A stretch of DNA of 34,868 nucleotides, taken from contig NZ_BOMW01000086.1 of NCBI RefSeq assembly GCF_016862395.1, positions 1 through 34,868 on the forward strand, given 5' to 3'. The first letter of the stretch is position 1, and each line of letters starts with the position of its first letter. Positions 7,172 through 14,672 of this stretch are shown piece after piece. The translations under genes were made by a program, and so were the position numbers. Below the pieces are notes generated by a model, which was given only the letters and a program-made list of their open reading frames with translations, did no database searches and was not told where the DNA came from. This stretch comes from Actinoplanes siamensis. Its GTDB lineage: Bacteria; Actinomycetota; Actinomycetes; Mycobacteriales; Micromonosporaceae.

Positions 7172-7316
7172 GCGCGTCCGGCGGGACAAGCCGTGCCGCG
7201 CGTCCGGCGTGCTGCGCGTCCGGCGGGACAAGCCGTGCCGCGCGTCCGGACGGCCAAGCCTTGCCGCGTACCTGGCGGGAGATGCCGTGCCGCGCGCCCG
7301 GCGGAGATGCCATGCC
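7172..7316. repeat. Degenerate 26-bp tandem repeat array
   Basis: Units of 26 bases begin at 7172, 7214, 7240, 7266 and 7292 (the last is 25 bases), with a truncated 16-base unit at 7198-7213. The best-conserved part is GCGTCCGGCGGGACAAGCCG; the copies at 7172 and 7214 are identical over 36 bases including flanking sequence. There is no coding evidence in either strand, and no spacer structure as in CRISPR. Confidence 0.8.
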
Positions 7317-7478
7317 GCGCCGGCGGCACAGGTTGATGCACGCCCTGAGGACAGCCGCCAGGCTTGTCGTGCCCGGGGCGTGGCGGTGCCGATACGAGCC
7401 CGCCGGCGACGAATGCCTGTGCACGATCCCACAGCCGCTGGAAAGTTCGCCCATGGTTGCGCTTCGTAACAAGTGCCT

Positions 7479-7562
7479 ATGAGCGGAGGGAAACCGATCC
7501 CGATCGGCCCGGGCGCGGTCAAGCCGCTTCCGTCCGCGCCTCGACCGGATGCGCACGGCTGA
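7479..7562 (+). CDS. Micro-ORF, 27 codons, doubtful
   Basis: ATG at 7479 opens a 27-residue Pro/Gly-rich ORF (begins MSGGKPIPIGPGAVKPLP) ending in TGA at 7562. TAACAA ends 6 bases before the ATG, a weak version of the leaderless pattern seen elsewhere in the window. No homology is recognised. It may be a leader peptide or chance. Confidence 0.2.
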   Translation: MSGGKPIPIGPGAVKPLPSAPRPDAHG

Positions 7563-7639
7563 GCCCCGTACCCCTGAGTCCACCCCACCTCTGTGGCATT
7601 GATGGTGATCTCAAGGGCTCAGACCTATATAGTCCGGAT

Positions 7640-7846
7640 GTGAAGAACTCCACCTATTCGACGGGAACCTCCGGGTCGGTGTCGACCAACCCCGGCGTCG
7701 TCACGCTCCGTGGCGGTGGATGCCTGGTTGCCGCCGAGCGGAATAATGGACCGGACCGTTCCGGTAAGCGCCTGCCCGGTCCGGCGGGCCGCGCGCGGAA
7801 GCACGCGATGTTACGGCACGTCGGAAATATCCGGGCGATATCGTGA
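7640..7846 (+). CDS. Small orphan protein, 68 aa, probably leaderless
   Basis: A GTG at 7640 lies exactly 6 bases after TATAGT (7628-7633), the best -10 hexamer of the whole recX-rny gap. The ORF runs 68 codons and begins VKNSTYSTGTSGSVSTNPGV: the first third is Ser/Thr-rich, and the rest is basic (RSGKRLPGPAGRARKHAMLR). Codon third positions are GC-rich in the first 35 codons and less so afterwards. There is no signal peptide, membrane segment or known domain. It stands alone: recX ends 660 bases upstream and rny starts 916 bases downstream. It could be a real small protein or only the 5' end of a non-coding transcript. Confidence 0.4.
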   Translation: MKNSTYSTGTSGSVSTNPGVVTLRGGGCLVAAERNNGPDRSGKRLPGPAGRARKHAMLRHVGNIRAIS

Positions 7847-7902
7847 GCTGGGCGTAAGCGGCTCTGTGCCGTACGTCCTATCCGCTGCCGAATCATGAGT
7901 CC

Positions 7903-8025
7903 TTGACCGAAGCGGCACTTGCGACCTAGCCTCGCGTTACACAAGGTTTGCTCGACCATCGCAAGCAACACACACAACATAGATCGCATTACATTACGGC
8001 ATCACTTGGCGGGTTTTCGCCCGCC
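7903..8025 (+). ncRNA. Candidate short transcript or start of the rny leader
   Basis: TTGACC (7903-7908), an 18-base spacer and TAGCCT (7927-7932) form a plausible promoter with a transcription start near 7939. The following 60 bases are unusually AT-rich for this genome. A hairpin GGCGGG-ttttcg-CCCGCC (8008-8025) then follows. This would give an RNA of about 87 bases, or the start of a long 5' leader for rny. There is no T-tract after the hairpin, and the family is unknown. Confidence 0.3.
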
Positions 8026-8762
8026 GAAGACGTCGCCTGTCGCTGACCGCGCGGGAGGCGGTGAGATATACCAGCGGTCGACCTACAACTCCACACACTC
8101 TGATCCGAGCCATCGGCGATCGACCCGGATGCGGAAGCCGTCCGGAGGGCCGGCGGGGTCCGACAGAGCCTCGACGGAGAAGAATCCGTTCAAGGTGTTG
8201 TCACACTCCGTTGACACTCGCGAGGCGACTTCGGCAGTGGGCCGGGCGCGACGACGGCAGGGCGGCGCAGTCGGCGAAGGCCGGGTCCGAAACGGCGGGA
8301 AGGTGACGCTGGGACGGCCCCGGAACGGCGAGCGGGCACGACCGGCACCGCGGAACACCCGCAGGGTCGGCCGAGCACCAGCCTGCCGAGCCGGCGATGC
8401 GAAGCCGGCGAGGCGGCGACGCCAAGCCGGCCGGGCGGCAGAGCGAGGCCAGCCGAGCGGCGAAGCATCGCGAAGACGCCAGCCGATCCGAACCACCCGA
8501 CGGGAGATCCCACCGGGCACGGAGGGCATCGCGGAAACGGCGCCGGCGCGGACCCAGGGAACCGACGATCCGGACGGGACCGGCGATAGCCCCCCGCAAG
8601 CCCGGTCCGGAAGCCGGAACAGGCGGCACCCAGCCTCCCCGAAAGGCGAAGCTGGTAGTCGTACGGCGGAGCGTGTGAGCCGGTCATCTGCCTTGGTCGG
8701 GCATCCCGCAGAGAGCCCGCGCGCGTGCACACCGCGCCGGCGGCGAAGGGAGACGCGGCGAG
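8026..8762. other. Gene-free stretch upstream of rny
   Basis: No gene is supported on either strand. CTGACC (8043-8048), an 18-base gap and TATACC (8067-8072) could be a second promoter for rny. A long reverse reading frame (8083-8730) is Arg/Ser/Pro-rich and has no ribosome site, so I treat it as a GC artefact. The centre carries a degenerate 22-bp repeat (listed separately). The rest is uniform GC-rich sequence, probably a long rny 5' leader. Confidence 0.5.
8373..8460. repeat. Degenerate 22-bp tandem repeat, four units
   Basis: Units at 8373-8394, 8395-8416, 8417-8438 and 8439-8460 share the pattern xGAxGCxAxGCCxGCCGAGCGG with several substitutions each. It is non-coding by all visible criteria and lies inside the probable rny leader. 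Confidence 0.55.
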
Positions 8763-10487
8763 ATGGCCCCCCAGTACTGGGTGCTCGTAGTAGCGATCGT
8801 CGTGCTCGCCGTGTCGGTGATCGTCGGCCTGACGCTGGGCGCCCGGGCGCTGCGTCAGCTCCGCACCGAACGGCAGGACGCCCACGATCGGCAGGAGCAG
8901 GAGGTCGGCGTCGCGCAGGCGAAGGTCGCCGACGCGAACGCCAAGGCCGCCTCGGTGCGCGCCGAGGCCGCCGCCGCGAAAGCCGAGGCCGCCGCCGCCC
9001 GCGCCGAAGCCCGCCGGGTGCTGGAGAACGCGCACAGCGAGGCCGACACCATTCTGGAGCACGCGCACCGCCAGGCCGAGGCGGACGCCGAGCAACTGCG
9101 CACCGCCGCCCGCCGCTCCGGCGAGCGTGAGATCGCCCTGCTCAACGCCACGGTGAAGGAGCAGGCCGCGGAGGTCGAGCGGCGCGCCGCGCGGATCGAC
9201 GAGCGGGAGCGGCTGCACTCCGAGGAGGTCGAGCGCCTGGTCGAGCGGGAGCGCCGGCTGGCGACGCTGGAGAGTGAGCTGGCCAGGCGGGAGGCCGCGC
9301 TGGCCGACCGCGAGGCGGAACTGACCAGGGCCGACGAGAACAAGCGCCGGGAGTTGGAGCGCATCGCCGGGCTGACCGTGGAGACCGCGAAGACCGAGCT
9401 GATCGAGTCGATCGAGGGTCAGGCCAAGCGGGAGGCCGCGATCCTGATCCGGGACATCGAGCAGGATGCGCGGAACACCGCGGACACCCGTGCCCGGCAC
9501 ATCGTGGTCGACGCGATCCAGCGGATCGCCAGCGAACAGACCGCGGAGAGCGTGGTCAGCGTGCTGCACCTGCCGAGCGACGAGATGAAGGGCCGGATCA
9601 TCGGTCGGGAGGGCCGCAACATCCGGGCCTTCGAGTCGACCACCGGCGTCAACCTGATCATCGACGACACCCCCGAGGCGGTGCTGCTGTCCTGCTTCGA
9701 CCCGGTCCGCCGGGAGGTCGGCCGGCTGACGCTGGAGAAGCTGGTGCTGGACGGCCGGATCCACCCGCACCGGATCGAGGAGGTCTTCGACAGCGCGAAG
9801 AACGAGGTGGAGCGGCTCTGTGACCGCGCCGCCGAGGAGGCGCTGGTGGACGTCGGGATCACCGACATCCACCCGGAGCTGGTCAAGCTGCTGGGCCGCC
9901 TGCGGTACCGCACCAGCTACGGGCAGAACGTGCTCAAGCACCTGGTGGAGACGGCGCACATCGCCGGGATCATGGCGGCCGAGCTGCGCCTGGACGCGAA
10001 GACGATCAAGCGGGCGGCGTTCCTGCACGACATCGGCAAGGCGCTCACCCACGAGGTGGAGGGCAGCCACGCGCTGATCGGCGCGGATGTGGCCCGCAAG
10101 TACGGCGAGCACGAGGACGTCGTGCACGCCATCGAAGCGCATCACAACGAGGTGCCGCCGCAGACCATCGAGGCGGTGCTGACCCAGGCGTCGGACGCCT
10201 GCTCGGGCGGCCGTCCGGGCGCGCGGCGGGAGAGCCTGGAGGCGTATGTCAAGCGCCTGGAACGCATCGAGGAGATCGCCGGCGGCAAGGTCGGCGTCGA
10301 GAAGGTGTTCGCGATGCAGGCCGGCCGGGAGATCCGGGTCATGGTCCGCCCGGACGACATCGACGACATCGGCGCGGCAGTGCTGGCCCGCGACGTCGCC
10401 AAGCAGATCGAGGAGGAGCTGACCTACCCGGGTCAGATCCGGGTCACGGTGGTCCGCGAGTCCCGGGTGACCGAGCTGGCCCGCTGA
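8763..10487 (+). CDS. rny: Ribonuclease Y
   Basis: A 574-residue membrane-anchored endoribonuclease that starts mRNA decay. Order of parts: one N-terminal transmembrane helix (about 5-26), a long Ala/Glu/Arg coiled coil (about 30-230), a KH RNA-binding domain with GRIIGREGRNIRAFE (277-291), and an HD domain with the metal-binding HD pair in FLHDIGKALTHE (H422, D423) and an upstream His in ETAHIAG (H399). The C-terminal EAYVKRLERIEEIAGGK and MQAGREIRVMV blocks match the family. Length is slightly above the usual 520. The ATG has GGGAG about 9 bases upstream. It faces the gluABCD operon tail to tail across a strong inverted repeat. Confidence 0.96.
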   Translation: MAPQYWVLVVAIVVLAVSVIVGLTLGARALRQLRTERQDAHDRQEQEVGVAQAKVADANAKAASVRAEAAAAKAEAAAARAEARRVLENAHSEADTILEHAHRQAEADAEQLRTAARRSGEREIALLNATVKEQAAEVERRAARIDERERLHSEEVERLVERERRLATLESELARREAALADREAELTRADENKRRELERIAGLTVETAKTELIESIEGQAKREAAILIRDIEQDARNTADTRARHIVVDAIQRIASEQTAESVVSVLHLPSDEMKGRIIGREGRNIRAFESTTGVNLIIDDTPEAVLLSCFDPVRREVGRLTLEKLVLDGRIHPHRIEEVFDSAKNEVERLCDRAAEEALVDVGITDIHPELVKLLGRLRYRTSYGQNVLKHLVETAHIAGIMAAELRLDAKTIKRAAFLHDIGKALTHEVEGSHALIGADVARKYGEHEDVVHAIEAHHNEVPPQTIEAVLTQASDACSGGRPGARRESLEAYVKRLERIEEIAGGKVGVEKVFAMQAGREIRVMVRPDDIDDIGAAVLARDVAKQIEEELTYPGQIRVTVVRESRVTELAR

Positions 10488-10534
10488 ACCCTCGCAATCG
10501 GGCGGCGGACGCGGCCGAGCCCGCGTCCCGGTCC

Positions 10535-10577
10535 CAGCTGGTGATCAAAGCCTTGAAACGACCATGATCACCAGCTG
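10535..10577. terminator. Bidirectional terminator between rny and gluD
   Basis: A perfect 13-bp inverted repeat, CAGCTGGTGATCA (10535-10547) and TGATCACCAGCTG (10565-10577), has a 17-base loop, in the space between the convergent rny and gluD stop codons. There is no T-tract on either side. Confidence 0.7.
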
Positions 10578-10591
10578 AGGTGCGTGACCGG

Positions 10592-11443
10592 TCAGACTTC
10601 CTGGGACACGTCGTTGAGCGGCAACGGCGCGGCCGCGGTGGTCCGCACCCGGGTCAGCCGCCGCTGCAGCCACCACGCCAGGAAGGAGAGCAGGCCGCAG
10701 ATCCCGATGTAGATCGCCGCGATCACCAGGTAGGCGGGCACGTACGGGAAGCCGAACGTCAGCCGTCCACCGATCGTCTTGCCGACGGTCAGCAGCTCCG
10801 GGTAGGTGATGATGAAACCCAGCGCGGTGTCCTTGAGCAGCACCACGAGCTGGCTCACGATGGCCGGCAACATGGACCGGACCGCCTGCGGCAGCAGGAT
10901 CAGGCGCAGCACCTGGTTCTTGCGCATCCCGATGGCGTAGGCGGCCTCGGCCTGCCCGCGCGGCACCGCGTTCACGCCGGCCCGGAAGATCTCCGCGAGC
11001 ACCGACCCGTTGTACAGCGTGAGGCCGACGACCAGCGCCCACAGGTTGCTGATCGACCAGCCGTACTGCAGCGGGACGTAGTAGCCGAAGAAGATCAGGA
11101 TGAGCAGCGGGATGGCCCGGAACAGCTCGACCACAGCGGTCGCCGGCGCGCGCAGGATCCGGTGGTCGCTGAGCCGCCCGGCCGCGAAGATCGCGCCGAA
11201 CAGCAGCGCCAGCACCGACGCGAGCCCGGCCGCCTTGAGTGTGGCGAGCAGGCCGTGCACGATCTCCATCTGCACGGCCTTGAACTTGAACTGCTCCCAC
11301 CGGCGCAGCTCGAACTGGCCTGTCGCGTTGAACCGGTAGACCACCCAGACCAGCAGGCCGGCGATCGCCGCCGAGGCCAGGATGCCGATGATCAGGTTGC
11401 GCCGGCGGCCGCGCGGGCCGGGCAGGTCGTACAGCACGCTCAT
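10592..11443 (-). CDS. gluD: Glutamate-type ABC importer permease GluD
   Basis: A 283-residue inner-membrane permease of the polar amino-acid uptake (HisM/GlnP) family. Several hydrophobic helices surround the EAA-like cytoplasmic loop (GQAEAAYAIGMRKNQVLRLI), which contacts the GluA ATPase. The ATG at 11443 overlaps the gluC stop as ATGA, indicating translational coupling; a start five codons upstream would overlap further and is less likely. It is the last gene of the operon gluA-gluB-gluC-gluD. The same four genes lie between recX and miaB in Corynebacterium glutamicum (from memory), which supports the glutamate assignment. Confidence 0.88.
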   Translation of the reverse strand: MSVLYDLPGPRGRRRNLIIGILASAAIAGLLVWVVYRFNATGQFELRRWEQFKFKAVQMEIVHGLLATLKAAGLASVLALLFGAIFAAGRLSDHRILRAPATAVVELFRAIPLLILIFFGYYVPLQYGWSISNLWALVVGLTLYNGSVLAEIFRAGVNAVPRGQAEAAYAIGMRKNQVLRLILLPQAVRSMLPAIVSQLVVLLKDTALGFIITYPELLTVGKTIGGRLTFGFPYVPAYLVIAAIYIGICGLLSFLAWWLQRRLTRVRTTAAAPLPLNDVSQEV

Positions 11444-12096
11444 CGCGCCACCGCCCACTTGCGCTCGAGGAGCCGCTGCAGCAGCACCAGGGGAGTGATC
11501 AGGATCAGGAAGCCGATGGCGATCCAGAGCAGCACGTAGAACTGCGGCTCGCCGAACTCGGCCATGTACGCCGGGATGGCGCCCGCCTCCAGCACCGAGA
11601 AGCCGGCCGCCACCGTGGTGTTCTTCAGCATCGCGATCAGGACGCTCATCATCGGTGGCACCATCGACCGCAGCGCCTGCGGCAGCACCACCTGGGTGAG
11701 CACCTGGTCGAAGGTGAGGCCCAGGGCCCGCGCCGCCTCGGCCTGCCCGGGGGCGACCGTGTTGACGCCGGAGCGGATCACCTCGCAGATGAAGGCGGCG
11801 GTGTAGACGGTCAGGGCGACAGTGGCCGCGGTGAAGTAGTCCAGGTCGACGTCGAGCTTCGGGACGGCGAACACCAGGAACGCGAAGACCAGCGTCAGCG
11901 GCGTGTTGCGCACGATGTTGACGTAGGACCCGCCGAACCAGCGCAGCGCCGGGATCGGTGAGACCCGGAACGCGCCGAGCAGGGTGCCCAGCACCAGGCT
12001 GCCGACGGCGGCGATCAGGAACAGCTTCACCGTGTTGCCGAAGCCCTGGCCGAACAGGCTCCAGTGATCCGTCAGTACGTGCAGGAATTCCGACAT
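11440..12096 (-). CDS. gluC: Glutamate-type ABC importer permease GluC
   Basis: A 218-residue permease, partner of GluD in the heterodimeric membrane channel. The EAA-like motif is GQAEAARALGLTFDQVL; about five hydrophobic segments are visible. The ATG at 12096 follows AAGGACGGGG. A strong hairpin separates it from gluB upstream, and it overlaps gluD by four bases downstream. The gene order binding protein, short permease, longer permease matches gluBCD. The substrate is inferred to be glutamate (possibly also glutamine or aspartate). Confidence 0.88.
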   Translation of the reverse strand: MSEFLHVLTDHWSLFGQGFGNTVKLFLIAAVGSLVLGTLLGAFRVSPIPALRWFGGSYVNIVRNTPLTLVFAFLVFAVPKLDVDLDYFTAATVALTVYTAAFICEVIRSGVNTVAPGQAEAARALGLTFDQVLTQVVLPQALRSMVPPMMSVLIAMLKNTTVAAGFSVLEAGAIPAYMAEFGEPQFYVLLWIAIGFLILITPLVLLQRLLERKWAVAR

Positions 12097-12123
12097 GCCC
12101 CGTCCTTAACCAGACCTGACCGG

Positions 12124-12158
12124 CCGGGGCCGGGCGGAACAGCTCCGCCCGGCCCCGG
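12124..12158 (-). promoter_or_regulatory. Strong intercistronic hairpin between gluB and gluC
   Basis: CCGGGGCCGGGCGGA (12124-12138) and TCCGCCCGGCCCCGG (12144-12158) form a perfect 15-bp stem with a 5-base loop. It lies inside the operon, after the binding-protein gene and before the permeases. Such elements are known in other ABC operons to raise the binding-protein:permease ratio by stabilising the upstream mRNA or by partial termination; that role here is inferred. Confidence 0.7.
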
Positions 12159-12173
12159 CATCAGCGATGTGGA

Positions 12174-13109
12174 TCAGTAACGCTCGAGGGTCGGCGGGGT
12201 GGCCGGCGAACCGGACTTGCCCAGCGTCCCGTCGTAGATCTTCTGCCAGGTGCCGTCCTTGAAGGCGGCCTCGATCTGGTTGTTGACGTAGTCGCGCAGC
12301 GCCTTGTCGTCGTGCGCCAGGCCGATGCCGTACTTCTCGGTGCTGAACGGCTGGCCGACCACCTTGAGCTCGGCCGGGTTCTGCGCGGCGTAGCCCTTGA
12401 GGATCGCGTCGTCGGTGGTGACCGCGTCGACCTTCTTGTCGAGCAGCTGCGACACGCACTCCGAGTAGGTCTTGAACTCGACGATGTTCTCCGGCTCGGT
12501 CAGCTTCTCGTCCCGGACCCGCTGGATCGGGGTGGAGCCGGTGGCGGAGCAGACCTTCTTGCCCTTGAGCGCGTCCTTGCCGGTGATCGCCGACTCGTCC
12601 TTGCGGACCAGCAGGTCCTGGCCGGCGACGAAGTACGGCCCGGCGAACGCGACGTCCGCCTTGCGCTTGTCGGTGATCGAGTAGGTGCCGACGTAGTAGT
12701 CGATCTCCCCACCCTTGATCGCGGTCTCCCGGTTGGCCGACGGGATCTCCTTGTACTCGATCTTCGCCGGGTCGACGCCCAGCTTGGCCGAGACGTACTG
12801 GGCGATCTCGATGTCGAAGCCGCAGCGCTTGCCGGCGGTGTCCTTGTAGCCCAGGTTCGGCTGGTCGAACTTGACCCCGACGACCGTCTTGCCAGCCGAC
12901 TTGATCCTGTCGAAGGTGGGGCTGCCGGACACCGCGGCGCTGCTGTCCGCGGTCAGCGCGACACCCGAGGACGTGCAGGTGTCCGAGGCCGGCGCCGCAC
13001 CGCTGGCCCCGCCGCCGCTGGCGGTCGGGGTGCCCTCCTCGCCGCATGCGGTCAGCGAAAAGGCGAACGCCGCTGTGGCGGCGAACACCGCTACCCGCTT
13101 CATGCCCAT
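12174..13109 (-). CDS. gluB: Glutamate-type ABC importer lipoprotein binding protein GluB
   Basis: A 311-residue extracytoplasmic solute-binding lipoprotein (family 3, SBP_bac_3). It has a signal peptide with lipobox LTAC, giving acylated C22, then a Ser/Gly-rich linker and the binding domain (KTVVGVKFDQPNLGYKD, CGFDIEIAQYVSAKLGV, EIDYYVGTYSITDKRKADV). The ATG at 13109 is chosen because AGGAGAGAG sits 8 bases upstream; an ATG two codons later and a TTG just before are alternatives. It captures substrate outside the membrane and delivers it to GluC/GluD. The second gene of the operon. Confidence 0.92.
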   Translation of the reverse strand: MGMKRVAVFAATAAFAFSLTACGEEGTPTASGGGASGAAPASDTCTSSGVALTADSSAAVSGSPTFDRIKSAGKTVVGVKFDQPNLGYKDTAGKRCGFDIEIAQYVSAKLGVDPAKIEYKEIPSANRETAIKGGEIDYYVGTYSITDKRKADVAFAGPYFVAGQDLLVRKDESAITGKDALKGKKVCSATGSTPIQRVRDEKLTEPENIVEFKTYSECVSQLLDKKVDAVTTDDAILKGYAAQNPAELKVVGQPFSTEKYGIGLAHDDKALRDYVNNQIEAAFKDGTWQKIYDGTLGKSGSPATPPTLERY

Positions 13110-13173
13110 GATCAACTCTCTCCTCTGCTCCAGTGGTGACTGGAATCGGCTTCAGGGCCGGTCAGTGGGTTAT

Positions 13174-13917
13174 TCAGTGCGTCAAGATCTTGGATAGGAA
13201 GTCGCGCGCCCGCTCGCTCTTCGGGTTCGCGAAGAACTCCGCGGGAGTCGCCTGCTCGACCAGCTGGCCGTCGGCCATGAAGACCACCCGGTTCGCCGCG
13301 TGACGGGCGAAGCCCATCTCGTGGGTCACCACGACCATGGTCATCCCCTCCCTGGCGAGGGAGGTCATCACGTCCAGCACCTCGCCGACCATCTCCGGGT
13401 CGAGCGCGCTGGTCGGCTCGTCGAAGAGCAGCGCCTTGGGCTGCATGGCCAGCGCGCGGGCGATCGCGACGCGCTGCTGCTGACCGCCGGAGAGCTGGGC
13501 CGGGAACTTCTCCGCCTGGCTGGCGATGCCGACCCGCTCCAGCAACGACATCGCGCGCTCGCGGGCCACGGCCGGCTTCTCCTTGCGCACCTTGACCGGA
13601 CCCAGCATCACATTCTGCAGGATGGTCTTGTGCGCGAACAGGTTGAACGACTGGAAGACCATGCCGACCTCGCTGCGCAGCCGGGCCAGCGCCCGGCCCT
13701 CGGCGGGCAGCTGCCTGCCGTCGAACGTGATGGTGCCGGAGTCGATCGGCTCCAGCCGGTTGATCGCCCGGCACAGGGTCGACTTGCCGGAGCCGGACGG
13801 CCCGATCACGACGACCACTTCGCCGCGCGCGACAGACAGATCCACATCCTGCAGCACGTGCAGCGGGCCGAACCACTTGTTCACGTTCTCCAGAACGATG
13901 AGAGCCTCGTCTGCCAC
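13174..13917 (-). CDS. gluA: Glutamate-type ABC importer ATPase GluA
   Basis: A 247-residue ATP-binding subunit of a polar amino-acid importer. Walker A is GPSGSGKS (39-46), the Q-loop is VFQSFNLFAH, the signature LSGGQQQR, Walker B LLFDEPTSALD and the switch histidine is in VVVTHEMGF. The family start VADEALIVLENVNKWFG supports the GTG at 13917. Another in-frame GTG at 13944 is possible, since a TAGGGT hexamer (13957-13962, reverse strand) lies 12 bases before it. First gene of the operon, divergent from the small gene at 14043. Confidence 0.92.
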   Translation of the reverse strand: MADEALIVLENVNKWFGPLHVLQDVDLSVARGEVVVVIGPSGSGKSTLCRAINRLEPIDSGTITFDGRQLPAEGRALARLRSEVGMVFQSFNLFAHKTILQNVMLGPVKVRKEKPAVARERAMSLLERVGIASQAEKFPAQLSGGQQQRVAIARALAMQPKALLFDEPTSALDPEMVGEVLDVMTSLAREGMTMVVVTHEMGFARHAANRVVFMADGQLVEQATPAEFFANPKSERARDFLSKILTH

Positions 13918-13947
13918 CCCGTGTCCATCCGCTCGTCGGGTCACTCG

Positions 13948-13976
13948 TTGGCAGCCACCCTAGGGGTGCGTAGGTA
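13948..13976 (+). promoter_or_regulatory. Promoter of the 14043 gene, overlapping the gluA promoter region
   Basis: TTGGCA (13948-13953), a 17-base spacer and TAGGTA (13971-13976) form a good housekeeping-type promoter facing right. The reverse strand of the same segment carries TAGGGT (13957-13962), a candidate gluA -10, so the two divergent promoters interleave. Confidence 0.55.
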
Positions 13977-14042
13977 TCGGAAGGTGACGAGAATGGTCAC
14001 GGAGCGGTAACGCAGCGGGTGCGGGTCGAAGGGACGGACACC

Positions 14043-14492
14043 ATGGTGGGTATGGCTGGCCTCTGGAACTGGTCCGCCGCCGGGCTGATCGAGCCCGAGC
14101 GTGTACGGAATGCCCTCGCTGGAGCCCTCGAGGCGCCCGTCGTCGCGCTGCCCTCCGGGGTGCCGGGCGCTCTGCTCTGCGACGTGTATCACGTCGGCGG
14201 GGACTTCCCGACGCTGATCGACGTTTTCCTGGCGCCCGGCAACGTGGCGGAGGCGACGATCGCGAGCGCCGTCGCGGTCCGGCTGGGCGCCGCGCTGCTG
14301 CTGCCCGACGACAGCCTGGACCCCAGCCGGTACGTGCTGGCCGAGCCGAACGGCAGCCTCGGCGTCGTGCACGTCGACGAGGAGGAGACCGACGACGGGG
14401 TGGAGCGCAGGCGCGCCCGGCCCTGCGCCGCCGAGGGTCCGCGTCCCGGCGAGCTCCCGGCGCGCAACGCTCCATCGTGCGCCTGCGTGTGA
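14043..14492 (+). CDS. Protein of unknown function, 149 aa
   Basis: I do not recognise this protein. It has no signal peptide and no membrane segment. Residues about 5-115 look like a compact alpha/beta domain (MAGLWNWSAAGLIEPERVRN, then LLCDVYHVGGDFPTLIDVFL and ATIASAVAVRLGAALLLPDD, ending LGVVHVDEEETDDG). The last 30 residues are Arg/Pro/Cys-rich and may be a disordered tail or the result of a frameshift past the true end. ATG 14043 follows GAAGGGA; an ATG three codons later is also possible. It lies between gluA (divergent) and miaB (same strand, 180 bases on) and has its own promoter. Confidence 0.7.
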   Translation: MVGMAGLWNWSAAGLIEPERVRNALAGALEAPVVALPSGVPGALLCDVYHVGGDFPTLIDVFLAPGNVAEATIASAVAVRLGAALLLPDDSLDPSRYVLAEPNGSLGVVHVDEEETDDGVERRRARPCAAEGPRPGELPARNAPSCACV

Positions 14493-14672
14493 TCGGTTGA
14501 TTGCCCTGAGTAACCGTGTGGGATCGTTCCGGCGGCCCCGCGGCGTACTCCGTCCTCGCGGGTCGCTCAGGCGCGCCGGTCCGGGGCCCGGCGACGGCAC
14601 GGCGTGGTTCGAGGCGCCGGCCACCCGTCCGATCCAGTTCCGGAGCGGGTGGCAGTACCCTGGTGAATTGCC

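Noticed and set aside
7172..7316. CRISPR array
   Set aside because: The units are contiguous with no unique spacers and diverge steadily; no cas genes are present.
8211..8216. TTGACA as a promoter -35
   Set aside because: No acceptable -10 follows at 16-19 bases.
8083..8730. 215-codon reverse ORF in the recX-rny gap
   Set aside because: It is Arg/Ser/Pro-rich throughout, has no ribosome site or -10 at its GTG, and overlaps a degenerate repeat. Kept only as a note.
8190..10145. 651-codon reverse frame across the rny leader and rny
   Set aside because: Most of it is antisense to RNase Y; the part outside rny has no ribosome site and no recognisable sequence.
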